DNA of 64,000 nucleotides from Mycolicibacterium sp. CR10 (GCF_005222675.1 NZ_STGE01000032.1:186001-250000), one strand, 5' to 3'; shown: positions 25,776-35,933, numbered from the stretch's first letter. The notes: generated from the letters alone by a model not told the origin. Translations and numbers: made by a program.

Positions 25776-27527
25776 CTACCCGATCACCGACGCGATGTCG
25801 GTGGCTGCGGACCCGACGGGGACGTCCCGCTTCTCGCCGCTGAACCTGTCACGCAGCTCGACGACACCGTCGGCCCAGCCACGCCCGACGACGACGATCC
25901 ACGGCACCCCGAGCAGTTCGGCGTCCTTGAATTTCACACCCGGCGATGACTTGCGGTCGTCGAGCAACACCTCGAACCCCTGCCCGTCGAGTTCGGCGGC
26001 CAACTCCCGGGCGCCGGTCCCGGCGTCGGCGTCCTTGTTGGCGATGACGATGTGCACGTCGAACGGCGACACCGCCGAGGGCCAGCGCAGCCCCAGCTCG
26101 TCGTGCTGCTGCTCGGCGATGACCGCCACCATGCGGGACACCCCGATGCCGTAGGAGCCCATCGTGAGCCGAACCGGTTTGCCGTCCTCCCCGAGCACGT
26201 CGGCGGTGAAGGCGTCGGCGTACTTGCGGCCCAACTGGAAGATGTGGCCGATCTCGATGCCGCGCGCCGCCGTCAGCGGTCCGGCGCCGTCCGGTGACGG
26301 ATCACCGTCGCGCACCTCTGCGGCCTCGATCGTGCCGTCGGCGGTGAAGTCGCGACCCGCCACCAGCCCGACGACGTGCTTGCCCACCTCGTCGGCGCCG
26401 GTGATCCACGCCGAGCCGTCCACGATCCGTGGGTCCACCAGGTAGCGAACTCCGTTGGCCAGCAAGCCTTTCGGGCCGATGTAACCCTTCTTCAGGAACG
26501 GGTACTTCGCGAAGTCGGCGTCGTCGATCATGGCGTACTCGGCCGGTTCCAGCGCAGCCCCGAGTCGCTTGTCGTCGACCTCTCGGTCGCCGGGGACGCC
26601 GACAGCCAGCAGTTCCCACTCCCCGCCGGGTTGCCGCACCTTCAGCAGCACGTTCTTCAGCGTGTCGGCGGCCGTGATCTCGCGCCCGAGGCCGGCGCCG
26701 TTGGCCCAGTCGACGAGCGTCGCGATGGTGGGGGTATCGCCGGTGTCGTACACGACGGCCTCCGGCAACCCGTCTACGGGGATCGGCGCGGGCGGCGTCG
26801 TCATGACGGCCTCGACGTTCGCAGCGTAGCCGGACTGCAGGCAACGGACGAAGGTGTCCTCCCCCACCTCGCTCTCGGCGAGGAACTCCTCGGAGGCGCT
26901 GCCGCCCATGGCGCCCGAGACGGCGGACACGATGACGTAGCGCACCGCCAGTCGCGCGAAGATCCGCTGGTACGCCTCGCGGTGGGCGTGGTAGGCGTTC
27001 TTGAGCCCGTCCTCGTCCACGTCGAACGAGTACGAGTCCTTCATCACGAACTCACGACCCCGCAGGATCCCTGCGCGGGGCCGGGCCTCGTCGCGGTACT
27101 TGGTCTGAATCTGGTACAGCCGCAACGGGAAATCCTTGTACGAGCTGTACTCCCCCTTGACCGTCATCGTGAAGATCTCCTCGTGGGTGGGGCCCAGGAG
27201 GTAGTCGTTGTCGCGCCGGTCCTTGAGTCGGAACAGCGTGTCCCCATATTCGGTCCAGCGGTTGGTCGTCTCGTAGGGTGCCCGCGGCAGCAGCGCGGGC
27301 AGCAGGATCTCCTGCCCTCCGATGGCATTCATCTCGTCGCGGATGATCTTCTCGATCTTGCGGAACACCCGCAGCCCCAACGGGAGCCAGCTGTACAGGC
27401 CGGGTCCGACAGGTCGGACATAGCCTGCCCGGATCAGCAATTTGTGGCTGGGTACTTCGGCGTCGGCCGGGTCCTCGCGCAGCGTGCGCAGGAACAGCTC
27501 GGACATGCGGGTGATCACAGCCGACAA
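25776..27527 (-). CDS. proS: Prolyl-tRNA synthetase
   Basis: 583 residues, bacterial-type class II ProRS with an editing insertion. Motif 1 is in the GLYSWLPLGLRVFRKIE region, motif 2 around FRDEARPRAGILRGREFVMKD (about residues 140-160), motif 3 near GSYGIGVSRMVAVIAEQ; a C-terminal anticodon-binding domain follows. Start ATG at 27527. Convergent with the ferritin-like gene 6 nt away and followed upstream by MFS genes on the same strand. Confidence 0.97.
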   Translation of the reverse strand: MSAVITRMSELFLRTLREDPADAEVPSHKLLIRAGYVRPVGPGLYSWLPLGLRVFRKIEKIIRDEMNAIGGQEILLPALLPRAPYETTNRWTEYGDTLFRLKDRRDNDYLLGPTHEEIFTMTVKGEYSSYKDFPLRLYQIQTKYRDEARPRAGILRGREFVMKDSYSFDVDEDGLKNAYHAHREAYQRIFARLAVRYVIVSAVSGAMGGSASEEFLAESEVGEDTFVRCLQSGYAANVEAVMTTPPAPIPVDGLPEAVVYDTGDTPTIATLVDWANGAGLGREITAADTLKNVLLKVRQPGGEWELLAVGVPGDREVDDKRLGAALEPAEYAMIDDADFAKYPFLKKGYIGPKGLLANGVRYLVDPRIVDGSAWITGADEVGKHVVGLVAGRDFTADGTIEAAEVRDGDPSPDGAGPLTAARGIEIGHIFQLGRKYADAFTADVLGEDGKPVRLTMGSYGIGVSRMVAVIAEQQHDELGLRWPSAVSPFDVHIVIANKDADAGTGARELAAELDGQGFEVLLDDRKSSPGVKFKDAELLGVPWIVVVGRGWADGVVELRDRFSGEKRDVPVGSAATDIASVIG

Positions 27528-27536
27528 CCTTACTGA

Positions 27537-29027
27537 CTACAGTTCACCGGCCTCCACGGCTTCCCGCGTGTGCTGCGCGGTGGCGATCTGGCGTGCCGTG
27601 AAACCGATGCACAGCGCGGCGGCACCGACCAGCACGGAGACCGCCGCCACCCACAGCAGCGAGTAGGTGTAGCCGGCGTCCAGGGCGTCGAGCTGGGCGG
27701 GCGTCATGTCGGTCACCGAGCCCCGGGTGCCGCCGAGGTACAAAGTGCGCGACGTCTGGACGGCCATGATGACGACCAGCACCATCGGGCCGCCCAGGTT
27801 CTGCACCATCAGGGTGATCGACGACACCGGGCCGATCTCGCGGGGCCCGACGCCGGCGACCGCGCACAGCGGCAGCATCACCGAGATCACACCGATGCCG
27901 AACCCACCCACCACCAAGGGCACAAGCAGGTCCGGGAAATAAGGGACGCCGCGGTTGAGAGTGGATCCGTAGACCATCGCGGCCGGCACCAGGGTCCCGG
28001 CGCCGAGGATGACCCACCGGGGCGCGATGTGCGGCGCGACGCGCGCCGCGACGATCGTGCCTGCACCGAGGGCCAGCGCGAACGGGATGAAGCACACCCC
28101 GGCCTTGAGCGCGGAATAGCCCATGACGTCCTGGACGTACAGCCCGATCATCACCGTCGCGGACAGCATCACCCCGCCGGCGAAGAACAGCGAGATGAAG
28201 GTCGCCACCCGGTTGCGGTTGTCGAACACCGACAGCGGGACGATCGGATGGTCGGCGGAGCGCTCCACGACGAGAAAGCCGAGGAAGAACAGCGCCGAGG
28301 CAACGGCGGCACCGATCACGAACGGGTCGCCCCACCCCCGCGCCGGCCCCTGCGTGAACACCAGGACCGCCGAACTGCAGCCGAGGGTGGCCAGCAGGGC
28401 GCCGGTGACGTCGAGCTTGAGGCGTTCGTGACGGGTCTCGGCCAGCCGCGTCACCGCGATCGCGATGATGACGATGCCGATGGGCACGTTGATGAGGAAT
28501 GCCAGCCGCCAGGACACCACGGTGAGGGCGCCGCCGAGCACCAGGCCGAGCACCGAACCGGTGGCCTGCATCGCCGCCGACACGGCCAGCGCACGGTTGC
28601 GCGGCTGCCCCACCGCGTACGTCGTCGCGATGAGCGCCAGGCCGGTGGGGGCGGCCACCGCGGCGCCGACCCCCTGGACGGCGCGCGCGATGATCAGCGT
28701 GGCCTCGTCGGAGGCGACCCCGCACACCAGCGAGGCGATGGTGAAGATCCCGACGCCGGACAAAAAGGCGCGTTTGTGCCCGATCGCGTCGCCGATTCGC
28801 CCACCGAGCAGAAGCAGGCCCCCGAAGGCCAGAACGTAGGCGGTGATGATCCAGCTCTTACCCGCATCGGAGAGATCCAGCTCAGCCTGCATCCGGGGCA
28901 GCGCAACGATGACGATGGTGCCGTCCAGCGTCGACATCAGCTGCATGCCGGTGATCGCGACGATCGCGATGCCAAGCACCGAGGACGTCAGCGGCGCCTG
29001 CTGGTTTTCGGGGGCGCCGGACGACAT
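27537..29027 (-). CDS. DHA2-type MFS exporter, tandem paralogue of EfpA
   Basis: 496 residues, predicted 14 membrane helices. Motif A is GGRIGDAIGHKRAF; the start has GMQLMSTLDGTIVIVALPRMQ with the DHA2 acidic residue in helix 1. The C-terminal segment SRTLYLGGTRGSVTDM is nearly the same as in EfpA next door (SRTLYLGGTTGPVSDM), so this is a tandem duplicate or close paralogue. Likely proton-coupled drug or metabolite export; substrate unknown. Confidence 0.9.
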   Translation of the reverse strand: MSSGAPENQQAPLTSSVLGIAIVAITGMQLMSTLDGTIVIVALPRMQAELDLSDAGKSWIITAYVLAFGGLLLLGGRIGDAIGHKRAFLSGVGIFTIASLVCGVASDEATLIIARAVQGVGAAVAAPTGLALIATTYAVGQPRNRALAVSAAMQATGSVLGLVLGGALTVVSWRLAFLINVPIGIVIIAIAVTRLAETRHERLKLDVTGALLATLGCSSAVLVFTQGPARGWGDPFVIGAAVASALFFLGFLVVERSADHPIVPLSVFDNRNRVATFISLFFAGGVMLSATVMIGLYVQDVMGYSALKAGVCFIPFALALGAGTIVAARVAPHIAPRWVILGAGTLVPAAMVYGSTLNRGVPYFPDLLVPLVVGGFGIGVISVMLPLCAVAGVGPREIGPVSSITLMVQNLGGPMVLVVIMAVQTSRTLYLGGTRGSVTDMTPAQLDALDAGYTYSLLWVAAVSVLVGAAALCIGFTARQIATAQHTREAVEAGEL

Positions 29028-29107
29028 GGACAGCCACCCTACCCACGGGGATGAATCGGGCGCGCGAACGCACCTTCAGCGACGCCAACGCGCCGACATC
29101 GCTGGAG

Positions 29108-30718
29108 TCAGAGGTCTCCGGCGTCGATCGCTTCCTTGACTTCCTGCGCATGCGCCACCTGTTCGGCGGTGTAGCCGATGAACAGCGCGGCGCCGCCGAC
29201 GATGATCGCGACGGCGGCCACCCACAGCAGCCCGTAGGAATAGCCCTGGTCCAAAGCGTGCATCTGGACGGCGTTCATATCGCTGACCGGGCCGGTGGTG
29301 CCGCCCAGGTACAGGGTCCGTGAGGTGATGACGGCCTGGATGACGGCCAGCACGACCGGTCCGCCGAGACTCTGCAGCATCAACGCGATGGCCGAGACGG
29401 GACCGATCTGATCGAACCCGACACCGGCGATCGCCGACACCGTTAGGGGCACCACGATCATGCCGATACCGAAGCCGCCGATCGTGATGGGCAGCACGAG
29501 GTTCGGGAAGTACGGAATGCCGGCGTCCAGCGTGGAGCCGTACAGCATCGCCGCGAGAACCAGCACACCACCGGCGATCACGAGGATGCGGGGCGGGTAC
29601 TTCGACACCAACGCCGAGGACAGGCCGAGTCCGACACCCAGGGCGATGACGAACGGGATGAACCCGATACCCGCCTTCAGCGCGCTGTAGCCCAGGATGT
29701 CCTGCACATACAGCCCGATGGTCACGGTCAGCGTGAACATCACGCCGCCGGCCAGGAAGATCGCCGCGAACGTGGCAACCCGGTTGCGATCGTGGAACAG
29801 ATCGAACGGGACGACAGGGTTCTCCGCCGTGCGCTCGACCCAGAGGAACGCGATGAAGGCGCCGATCGCGGCCACGCCCGAGCCGAGGGTGATCGGCGAG
29901 ACCCAGCCCGCTTCAGGCCCGATCGAGAACGCGAACACCGCGGCCGTGCAGCCCAGCGTCGCGAGGATGGCTCCGGCGGCGTCGAGCTTCAACCGCTCGC
30001 GGTGAGTTTCGCGCAGGGTCCTGCGGGCCAGGTGGATCATCAGCAGCCCGATCGGAACGTTGATCAGGAACGCCCAGCGCCAGGACACCTCGGTCAGTGC
30101 ACCGCCGACGATCAGCCCCAAGACCGAGCCGATGCCCGTCATCGCCGCGAAGATCGCGGTCGCGGCGTTGCGGGCCGGCCCCTTGGGGAACGTGGTGGCG
30201 ATCAGCGCCAGGGCGGTCGGCGACGCGATCGCCGCGCCGACACCCTGCAGCAGACGGGCGGTGACCAGCGTCGCCTCGTTCCAGGCGAGACCGCACAGGA
30301 TCGAGGCGATGGTGAACAGCGCAACGCCGACGATGAAGGTGCGCTTGCGACCGATGACATCGCCCAGGCGCCCGCCCAGCAGCATCAGGCCACCGAACGT
30401 CAGGACGTAGGCGGTGATGACCCAGCTGCGGCCGGCGTCGGACAGGCTGAGCTCGTCCTGGATTCTCGGCAGCGCCACGATCGCGACGGTGCTGTCCATT
30501 GTGGCCAGCAGCTGCATACCGCCGATGGCGACCACCGCGGCGATGAAGCGCCGCGACGGCATCCAGGCGGGAGTCCTCCCGGGTCGCCGGGCCGCGCCGC
30601 CGCCGGCGGTCTCCGTGCCGGAAATAGGCGCGGGAAGTGCTCTGTTCGAGCCGCGCTGTCGCCTGCCGTCGGCATCCCGATGCATGGCGGCACGCTCTGC
30701 GTCATTGAGAGCCGTCAT
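29108..30718 (-). CDS. efpA: MFS efflux pump EfpA
   Basis: 536 residues, DHA2 family with 14 predicted helices and a 45-residue cytoplasmic N-terminal tail. It matches M. tuberculosis EfpA across the length, e.g. AIGGMQLLATMDSTVAIVAL and GGRLGDVIGRKRTFIVGVAL. EfpA is an essential QacA-type pump, recently described as a lipid transporter, and is induced by isoniazid in M. tuberculosis. A TAAGGT box lies 8 nt before the ATG and an inverted repeat lies just upstream. Confidence 0.95.
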   Translation of the reverse strand: MTALNDAERAAMHRDADGRRQRGSNRALPAPISGTETAGGGAARRPGRTPAWMPSRRFIAAVVAIGGMQLLATMDSTVAIVALPRIQDELSLSDAGRSWVITAYVLTFGGLMLLGGRLGDVIGRKRTFIVGVALFTIASILCGLAWNEATLVTARLLQGVGAAIASPTALALIATTFPKGPARNAATAIFAAMTGIGSVLGLIVGGALTEVSWRWAFLINVPIGLLMIHLARRTLRETHRERLKLDAAGAILATLGCTAAVFAFSIGPEAGWVSPITLGSGVAAIGAFIAFLWVERTAENPVVPFDLFHDRNRVATFAAIFLAGGVMFTLTVTIGLYVQDILGYSALKAGIGFIPFVIALGVGLGLSSALVSKYPPRILVIAGGVLVLAAMLYGSTLDAGIPYFPNLVLPITIGGFGIGMIVVPLTVSAIAGVGFDQIGPVSAIALMLQSLGGPVVLAVIQAVITSRTLYLGGTTGPVSDMNAVQMHALDQGYSYGLLWVAAVAIIVGGAALFIGYTAEQVAHAQEVKEAIDAGDL

Positions 30719-30739
30719 GCCGAGCTACCTTACAGTAAT

Positions 30740-30756
30740 CTTAAGAAGACTTTAAG
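30740..30756. promoter_or_regulatory. Inverted repeat upstream of efpA
   Basis: CTTAA-N7-TTAAG, centred about 30 nt upstream of the efpA ATG and overlapping the cysG stop codon. It would cover the -35 region of the TAAGGT promoter. Its regulator is unknown. Confidence 0.35.
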
Positions 30757-31948
30757 CGCCGAAGGCCGCGACGGGCCCGATCACGATGATCGCGGGCGGT
30801 CGGATGCCGTCTGAACGAATCCGTTCGGGGGCGTCGGCGAGGGTGGCATGCAGTGTCCGTTGCGCGGACGTGGTGCCGTGTTGCACCACCAGCACCGGGG
30901 TATCCGCAGGTCGGCCGCCTTGAATCAAGATCTTGACGAAAAGCTCGATTCGCTCGACCGCCATCAGCAGCACGATTGTGCCCTTCATCACGGCCAGCGC
31001 ATCCCAATTCACTAACGATTCCGGGTGGTCGGGCGCGAGATGCCCGCTGACCACCACGAACTCGTGGTTCAGGCCGCGATGAGTGACCGGAACGCCGGCG
31101 AGGGCGGGCACAGCTATGGCACTTGTCACACCGGGCACCACGGTGACCGGAATGCCGGCATCCGTGCACGCGATCACCTCTTCGTAGCCGCGGGCGAAGA
31201 CAAACGGATCCCCGCCCTTGAGGCGGACGACGAACTTGCCGGCCCTAGCCCTGTCGATGAGGACGTCGTTGATCGCGTCCTGGGCCATTGCCCGGCCGTA
31301 CGGGATCTTGGCCGCGTCAATCACCTCGACGTCCGGCGACAGCTCGGCGAGCAGTTCCTGAGGGGCCAGCCGGTCGGCGACAACGACGTCGGCGTGGGCC
31401 AGCAGCCGCCGGCCGCGCACCGTGATCAGCTCGGCATCTCCGGGGCCGCCGCCGACAAGGGCGACGCCGCCGCGAACCACTCCCGGAGCCTCCGCCGTGA
31501 TGAGCCCTTGCTGGAGCGCCTCGTGAATCGCCGAACGGATGGCGGCTGATCTCCGGTGCTCACCGCCGGCGAGCACCCCGACCGCCAGCCCTTCGTACTC
31601 AAAGGACGCCGGGGTGACGGCCGTACCCTCGCGCGCCACGTCGGCACGCACACAGAACACCCGGTTGCGTTCCGCCTCCGCGACGATGGCGGCGTTGACG
31701 TCGGCGTCATCGGTGGCGGCGATCACATACCAGGCGCCGTCAAGATCGCCGTCACGAAACTCGCGCAATTGCAAGGAGATTCCCTCGATCGCCTCGACGG
31801 CCGGGGTGGCGCTGATGGTGATGACGTGCACGTCGGCGCCGCTGGACACCAGCAGCGGCAGGCGGCGCTGCGCGACCGTGCCGCCGCCCACCACGACGAC
31901 CTTCTTGCCCTGCAGCTGCAGGCCAACCAGATAGGCGTTCTCGGTCAC
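30752..31948 (-). CDS. cysG: Siroheme synthase / uroporphyrinogen-III C-methyltransferase
   Basis: 398 residues. The N-terminal Rossmann domain (KKVVVVGGGTVAQRRLPLL) is the precorrin-2 dehydrogenase/ferrochelatase part; the C-terminal SUMT domain shows VALVGGGPGDAELITVRG, DVVVADRLAPQELL, RLKGGDPFVFARGYEE and VPGVTSAIAVPALAGVP. Makes precorrin-2, the branch point to siroheme and cobalamin. Its start overlaps the cobB stop as GTGA, so it is co-translated with the cobalamin genes. Confidence 0.95.
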   Translation of the reverse strand: MTENAYLVGLQLQGKKVVVVGGGTVAQRRLPLLVSSGADVHVITISATPAVEAIEGISLQLREFRDGDLDGAWYVIAATDDADVNAAIVAEAERNRVFCVRADVAREGTAVTPASFEYEGLAVGVLAGGEHRRSAAIRSAIHEALQQGLITAEAPGVVRGGVALVGGGPGDAELITVRGRRLLAHADVVVADRLAPQELLAELSPDVEVIDAAKIPYGRAMAQDAINDVLIDRARAGKFVVRLKGGDPFVFARGYEEVIACTDAGIPVTVVPGVTSAIAVPALAGVPVTHRGLNHEFVVVSGHLAPDHPESLVNWDALAVMKGTIVLLMAVERIELFVKILIQGGRPADTPVLVVQHGTTSAQRTLHATLADAPERIRSDGIRPPAIIVIGPVAAFGA

Positions 31949-33324
31949 CGGGCGAGCCTAGAGGGTGCGGCGGCGGCGACGAACCGCGCGATCGCCTCCG
32001 GATGTGCGGCGGGATGGGTGTGCAGATAGCCGGCATGTACTCCGCCCTGGACCACGCCGTCCTCGATGGTCCTGCCCGCGCGCCCCCGATAGCGCCACGC
32101 CTGCTGGGGGTTGCCCGCGTAACGCACCGCGGTCCGGTGGAACTCGTGGCCGACCACCCGGTCGCCGACGGCGTGCAGTGGCGAATCGGCGACCGCCACC
32201 GCGTCGCGGTAGCCCAGTGTCAATGTGTCCGTGAACGACGCCGACCCGGCCAGCACCCCGCACATCGGGTGCCCGTCGAGGTCGTCCACCAGATAGGTCA
32301 GCCCCGCGCATTCGGCATGTATCGGCGCACCCCGGGCGGCCAGCCCACCGATCTGCGCGCGCACTAGCTCATTGGCGGACAGCTCGGTGCCGAACTCCTC
32401 GGGGAAGCCCCCGGGCAGCACCAGCGCCGTCGCGCCGGGCGGCAGCGGATCGCACATCGGATCGAAGTCCACGACCTGCGCGCCGGCGGCGCGCAGCAAC
32501 TCACCGTGTTCGGTGTAGCCGAAGCTGAAGGCCTTGCCCGCAGCCAAGGCGACCGTCACCGGACCGCCGACGCGTTCTGTGTGCTCGGGCAGCTCCGGTG
32601 TCCACGGCTCGTCGGGGACGTGACTCATCGCGATGGACGCGACGGCCTCCAGGTCGACGTGGCGGGCGACCAGACCGGTCATCGCCTCGACCGCGGCGCC
32701 GGCCCGACGGCCGTGCTCGACGGCGGTGACGAGCCCGAGATGCCGGGACGGCACCGCGAGTTCGTCGGCACGCGGGATCGACCCCAGCACCGTCACCCCG
32801 GCCTGCTCGCAGGCCTGGCGAAGGACGGCGTCGTGACGCGCCGACCCAACCCTGTTGAGAATCACCCCGGCCAGCCGCACGCCGCGGTCGAACGTCGCGA
32901 AGCCGTGCAACAGGGCCGCGACGCTGTGGCTCTGACCGCGGGCGTCGACGACGAGGATCACGGGTGCACCCAGCAGCGAGGCGACGTGTGCCGTGGAGCC
33001 GCGGGCGGCCCCGTCGGCTGCCACGTCGCTGATCCGCCCGTCGAACAAGCCCATCACGCCCTCGACGACCGCGATGTCGGCGTCGTCACTGCCGTGCCGG
33101 AACAGCGGACCGATCAACGGCTCACCGACGAGTACCGGGTCGAGGTTGCGTCCCGGCCGGCCCGCGGCCAACGCGTGATACCCGGGATCGATGAAATCCG
33201 GACCGACCTTGAACGGCGCCACCGTGTGACCGGCCTGCCGCAGCGCACCCATCAGACCCGTGGCGACGGTCGTTTTCCCGCTGCCCGATGAGGGCGCGGC
33301 GATCACCACGGCCGGGGTGCTCAC
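31945..33324 (-). CDS. cobB: Hydrogenobyrinic/cobyrinic acid a,c-diamide synthase
   Basis: About 459 residues. Amidates carboxylates a and c of the corrin ring using glutamine. N-terminal P-loop APSSGSGKTTVATGLMGAL, then PDFIDPGYHALAAGRPGRNL, and a C-terminal type 1 glutamine amidotransferase-like domain with the nucleophile region APIHAECAGLTYL. The GTG at 33324 gives the family N-terminus; the frame is open further upstream without homology. Between cobO (31-nt gap) and cysG (4-nt overlap). Confidence 0.95.
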   Translation of the reverse strand: MSTPAVVIAAPSSGSGKTTVATGLMGALRQAGHTVAPFKVGPDFIDPGYHALAAGRPGRNLDPVLVGEPLIGPLFRHGSDDADIAVVEGVMGLFDGRISDVAADGAARGSTAHVASLLGAPVILVVDARGQSHSVAALLHGFATFDRGVRLAGVILNRVGSARHDAVLRQACEQAGVTVLGSIPRADELAVPSRHLGLVTAVEHGRRAGAAVEAMTGLVARHVDLEAVASIAMSHVPDEPWTPELPEHTERVGGPVTVALAAGKAFSFGYTEHGELLRAAGAQVVDFDPMCDPLPPGATALVLPGGFPEEFGTELSANELVRAQIGGLAARGAPIHAECAGLTYLVDDLDGHPMCGVLAGSASFTDTLTLGYRDAVAVADSPLHAVGDRVVGHEFHRTAVRYAGNPQQAWRYRGRAGRTIEDGVVQGGVHAGYLHTHPAAHPEAIARFVAAAAPSRLAR

Positions 33325-33355
33325 GCCATGCCCTTCCGGTCGTGGTGCGCTGCGC

Positions 33356-33970
33356 TCACCACTCGATGCCCTTCTGGCCTTTGCGCCCGGCATCCATCGG
33401 GTGTTTCACCTTGGTCATCTCGGTGACCAGATCCGCAGCGTCCAGCAGCGCGGGCGGCGCGTCGCGGCCGGTGATCACCACGTGCTGCGTGCCCGGGCGC
33501 ACCCGGAGCACCTCCACGACATCCTCGGTGTCCACCCACCCCCACTTCAGCGGGTAGGTGAACTCGTCGAGCACATAGAAGTCGTGGCGTTCCTCGGCCA
33601 GCCGCCGCGCGATCTCGGCCCACCCGTCGGCGGCCGCCGCGGCGTGATCGACCTCGGTACCGCTCTTGCGGGACCATGACCATCCCGAGCCCATCTTGTG
33701 CCATTCGACGGCACCGCCGATGCCGCGCTCGTCATGGATCCGTCCCAGCTCGAGCAACGCGACCTCTTCCCCGACTTTCCATTTGGCGCTCTTGACGAAC
33801 TGGAACACCGCGACGTCGAAGCCCTGATTCCACGCGCGAAGCGCCATCCCGAACGCTGCGGTGGACTTCCCCTTGCCCGGCCCGGTGTGCACGGCCAGCA
33901 GCGGGGCGTTGCGCCGCGCCCGGGTTGTCAACCCGTCGCGGGGAACCGTCAGCGGTTGACCCTGAGGCAT
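33356..33970 (-). CDS. cobO: Cob(I)yrinic acid a,c-diamide adenosyltransferase
   Basis: 204 residues. Attaches the adenosyl ligand to the corrin cobalt. Starts MPQGQPLTVPRDGLTTRARR and has the P-loop VHTGPGKGKSTAAFGMALRA, DVAVFQFVKSAKWKVGE and DEFTYPLKWGWVDTEDVV, all typical of CobA/CobO. Lies 22 nt after the chelatase gene and upstream of cobB. Confidence 0.96.
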   Translation of the reverse strand: MPQGQPLTVPRDGLTTRARRNAPLLAVHTGPGKGKSTAAFGMALRAWNQGFDVAVFQFVKSAKWKVGEEVALLELGRIHDERGIGGAVEWHKMGSGWSWSRKSGTEVDHAAAAADGWAEIARRLAEERHDFYVLDEFTYPLKWGWVDTEDVVEVLRVRPGTQHVVITGRDAPPALLDAADLVTEMTKVKHPMDAGRKGQKGIEW

Positions 33971-33992
33971 CGCATCTCCACTTCCACAGTTC

Positions 33993-35933
33993 TCAGGCGG
34001 CGCCCCGGTCGGCTTGCCCCTTCACCAGGGCGGTCAGGTCGTCGGCCCGAAGCTGATCCAGTCGCACCGCGGGCGCATTGAGATGACCCGCAAGATCTTT
34101 CGCCAATTCCAGCCGTATGTAGGAGGTTTCGCAGTCTACGACGACGGCGGCGGCACCTTCGGCGACCAGGCGGGCCGCTGCGGTGCGGGTGCGGCCCAGC
34201 GGATCCGGCCCGCCGGTGGCACGACCGTCGGTCAGCACCACGACGAGGCTGCGGCGTGCGCGGTCGCGGGCGCGCTCGCGGACCACCATGTCGCGGGCGG
34301 CCAGCAGGCCCTGTGCCAGCGGCGTCTTGCCGCCGGTATCGAAGCGCGCCAGCCGACGACTCGCGATGTACACCGACGATGTGGGGGGCAGCAACACCGT
34401 GGCGTCCTGCTGCCTGAACGTGATCACGGCGACCTTGTCCCTGCGCTGATACGCGTCCCGAAGCAGCGACAGCGTGGCCCCGCCGACCGCCGACATCCGG
34501 TCACGCGCGGCCATCGACCCCGAGGCGTCGACGACGAAGATCACCAGGTTCCCCTCACGGCCTTCGCGCACCGCACGGCGCACGTCTGCGGGCGATGGGC
34601 GCAGCCGGCCCGGCCGGGCCTGCCGTCCCGCTGCGGCCAGAAGCGTCGCGAACACATGGACGCCGTGCCCCGCATCGGGTTCGGTGGCCGCCGCGACGAC
34701 GGTCCCGGTGCGGTTGCGTGCCCGCGAGCGCCGTCCGGGTGCGCCCTCCCCGACTCCGGGCACCACGAGCGCCTTGGTGCGAAACGCCGCCGACGGCGGG
34801 GCACTGGCCCGCGGCGCCGACGCCGACGGCGACTTCTGTGGTGTTGCCTGCCCTTCGGCCGATCCCTCGGTCACCGATTCGCCACCGCCCGGCGGGTCGG
34901 GCTCCGGCTCCGGGTCCGGGTCGGGTTGTCCGTCAGCGGATTCGCCCGCCTGCTCCATCGCATCGTCGAGACGGCCGGGGTCCAGGCCGGGGTCGTCGAA
35001 CGGGTCGCGGCGACGACGGTGCGGCAACGCGAGCTCGGCCGCCACCCGGATGTCCTCCTCGTCGACCAGGATTCTTCCCGTCGCGTCGCTCGCCCCAGCG
35101 GTCTCCCCGCGCCATGCGGCGTGGGCGATGGCGGTGCGTGCGACCACCAGATCGGCACGCATCCCGTCGACGTCGAAGGCCGCACACAGCGCCGCGATCC
35201 GCCGTAATTCCTTGTCGGGCAACACCACATCGGGCAACACCGCGCGGGCTTTGGCGATGCGGGCCGCCAGTTCGGCGTCGGCAGCGGCGTACTTCGCGGC
35301 GAACCCGACGGGATCGGCTTCGTAGGCCAGTCGGGCCCGGATCACCTCGGCCCGCACGTCGACGTCGCGGGAGGCGGCCACGTCGACGGTCAGACCGAAA
35401 CGGTCGAGCAGCTGCGGACGCAACTCCCCCTCTTCGGGATTCATCGTGCCGATCAGGACGAATCGGGCGTCGTGGCTGTGGGACACGCCGTCGCGCTCGA
35501 TGTGCACCCTGCCCATCGCCGCGGCGTCCAGCAGGACGTCCACCAGATGATCGTGCAGCAGATTGACCTCGTCGACGTACAGCACGCCACCGTGCGCGCG
35601 GGCCAGCAGCCCCGGCGAGAACGCGTGCTCACCGTCGCGCAGCACCTTCTGCAGGTCCAGCGAGCCGACGACGCGATCCTCGGTGGCACCGATGGGCAGT
35701 TCGACCAGCTGCCCGCCGAAATCGCCGGAGGTCCCGGAGGTCCTTGCGGCCACCGTCAGGACCTGCGCCAGACCGCGGACGGCGGTCGACTTCGCGGTGC
35801 CCTTCTCGCCGCGGATCAACACGCCCCCGATGTCGGGCCGAACCGCGCACAGCACCAGCGCCAGCCGCAACCGGTCATGACCGACCACAGCGCTGAACGG
35901 ATAGATCTCCGTCGCCGAAGTCGGCGCACTCAC
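33993..35933 (-). CDS. AAA+/VWA magnesium- or cobalt-chelatase subunit (Rv2850c type)
   Basis: About 646 residues. N-terminal ChlI-like AAA+ domain: FSAVVGHDRLRLALVLCAVR, Walker A GEKGTAKSTAV, Walker B region GVLYVDEVNLL, and the arginine-finger region. A Pro/Asp/Glu-rich linker is followed by a VWA domain with the MIDAS motif FVVDASGSMAARDRM. This fused ChlI-ChlD form probably drives metal insertion, here most likely cobalt into the corrin ring with CobN. The GTG at 35933 overlaps the GNAT stop as GTGA. Confidence 0.9.
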   Translation of the reverse strand: MSAPTSATEIYPFSAVVGHDRLRLALVLCAVRPDIGGVLIRGEKGTAKSTAVRGLAQVLTVAARTSGTSGDFGGQLVELPIGATEDRVVGSLDLQKVLRDGEHAFSPGLLARAHGGVLYVDEVNLLHDHLVDVLLDAAAMGRVHIERDGVSHSHDARFVLIGTMNPEEGELRPQLLDRFGLTVDVAASRDVDVRAEVIRARLAYEADPVGFAAKYAAADAELAARIAKARAVLPDVVLPDKELRRIAALCAAFDVDGMRADLVVARTAIAHAAWRGETAGASDATGRILVDEEDIRVAAELALPHRRRRDPFDDPGLDPGRLDDAMEQAGESADGQPDPDPEPEPDPPGGGESVTEGSAEGQATPQKSPSASAPRASAPPSAAFRTKALVVPGVGEGAPGRRSRARNRTGTVVAAATEPDAGHGVHVFATLLAAAGRQARPGRLRPSPADVRRAVREGREGNLVIFVVDASGSMAARDRMSAVGGATLSLLRDAYQRRDKVAVITFRQQDATVLLPPTSSVYIASRRLARFDTGGKTPLAQGLLAARDMVVRERARDRARRSLVVVLTDGRATGGPDPLGRTRTAAARLVAEGAAAVVVDCETSYIRLELAKDLAGHLNAPAVRLDQLRADDLTALVKGQADRGAA

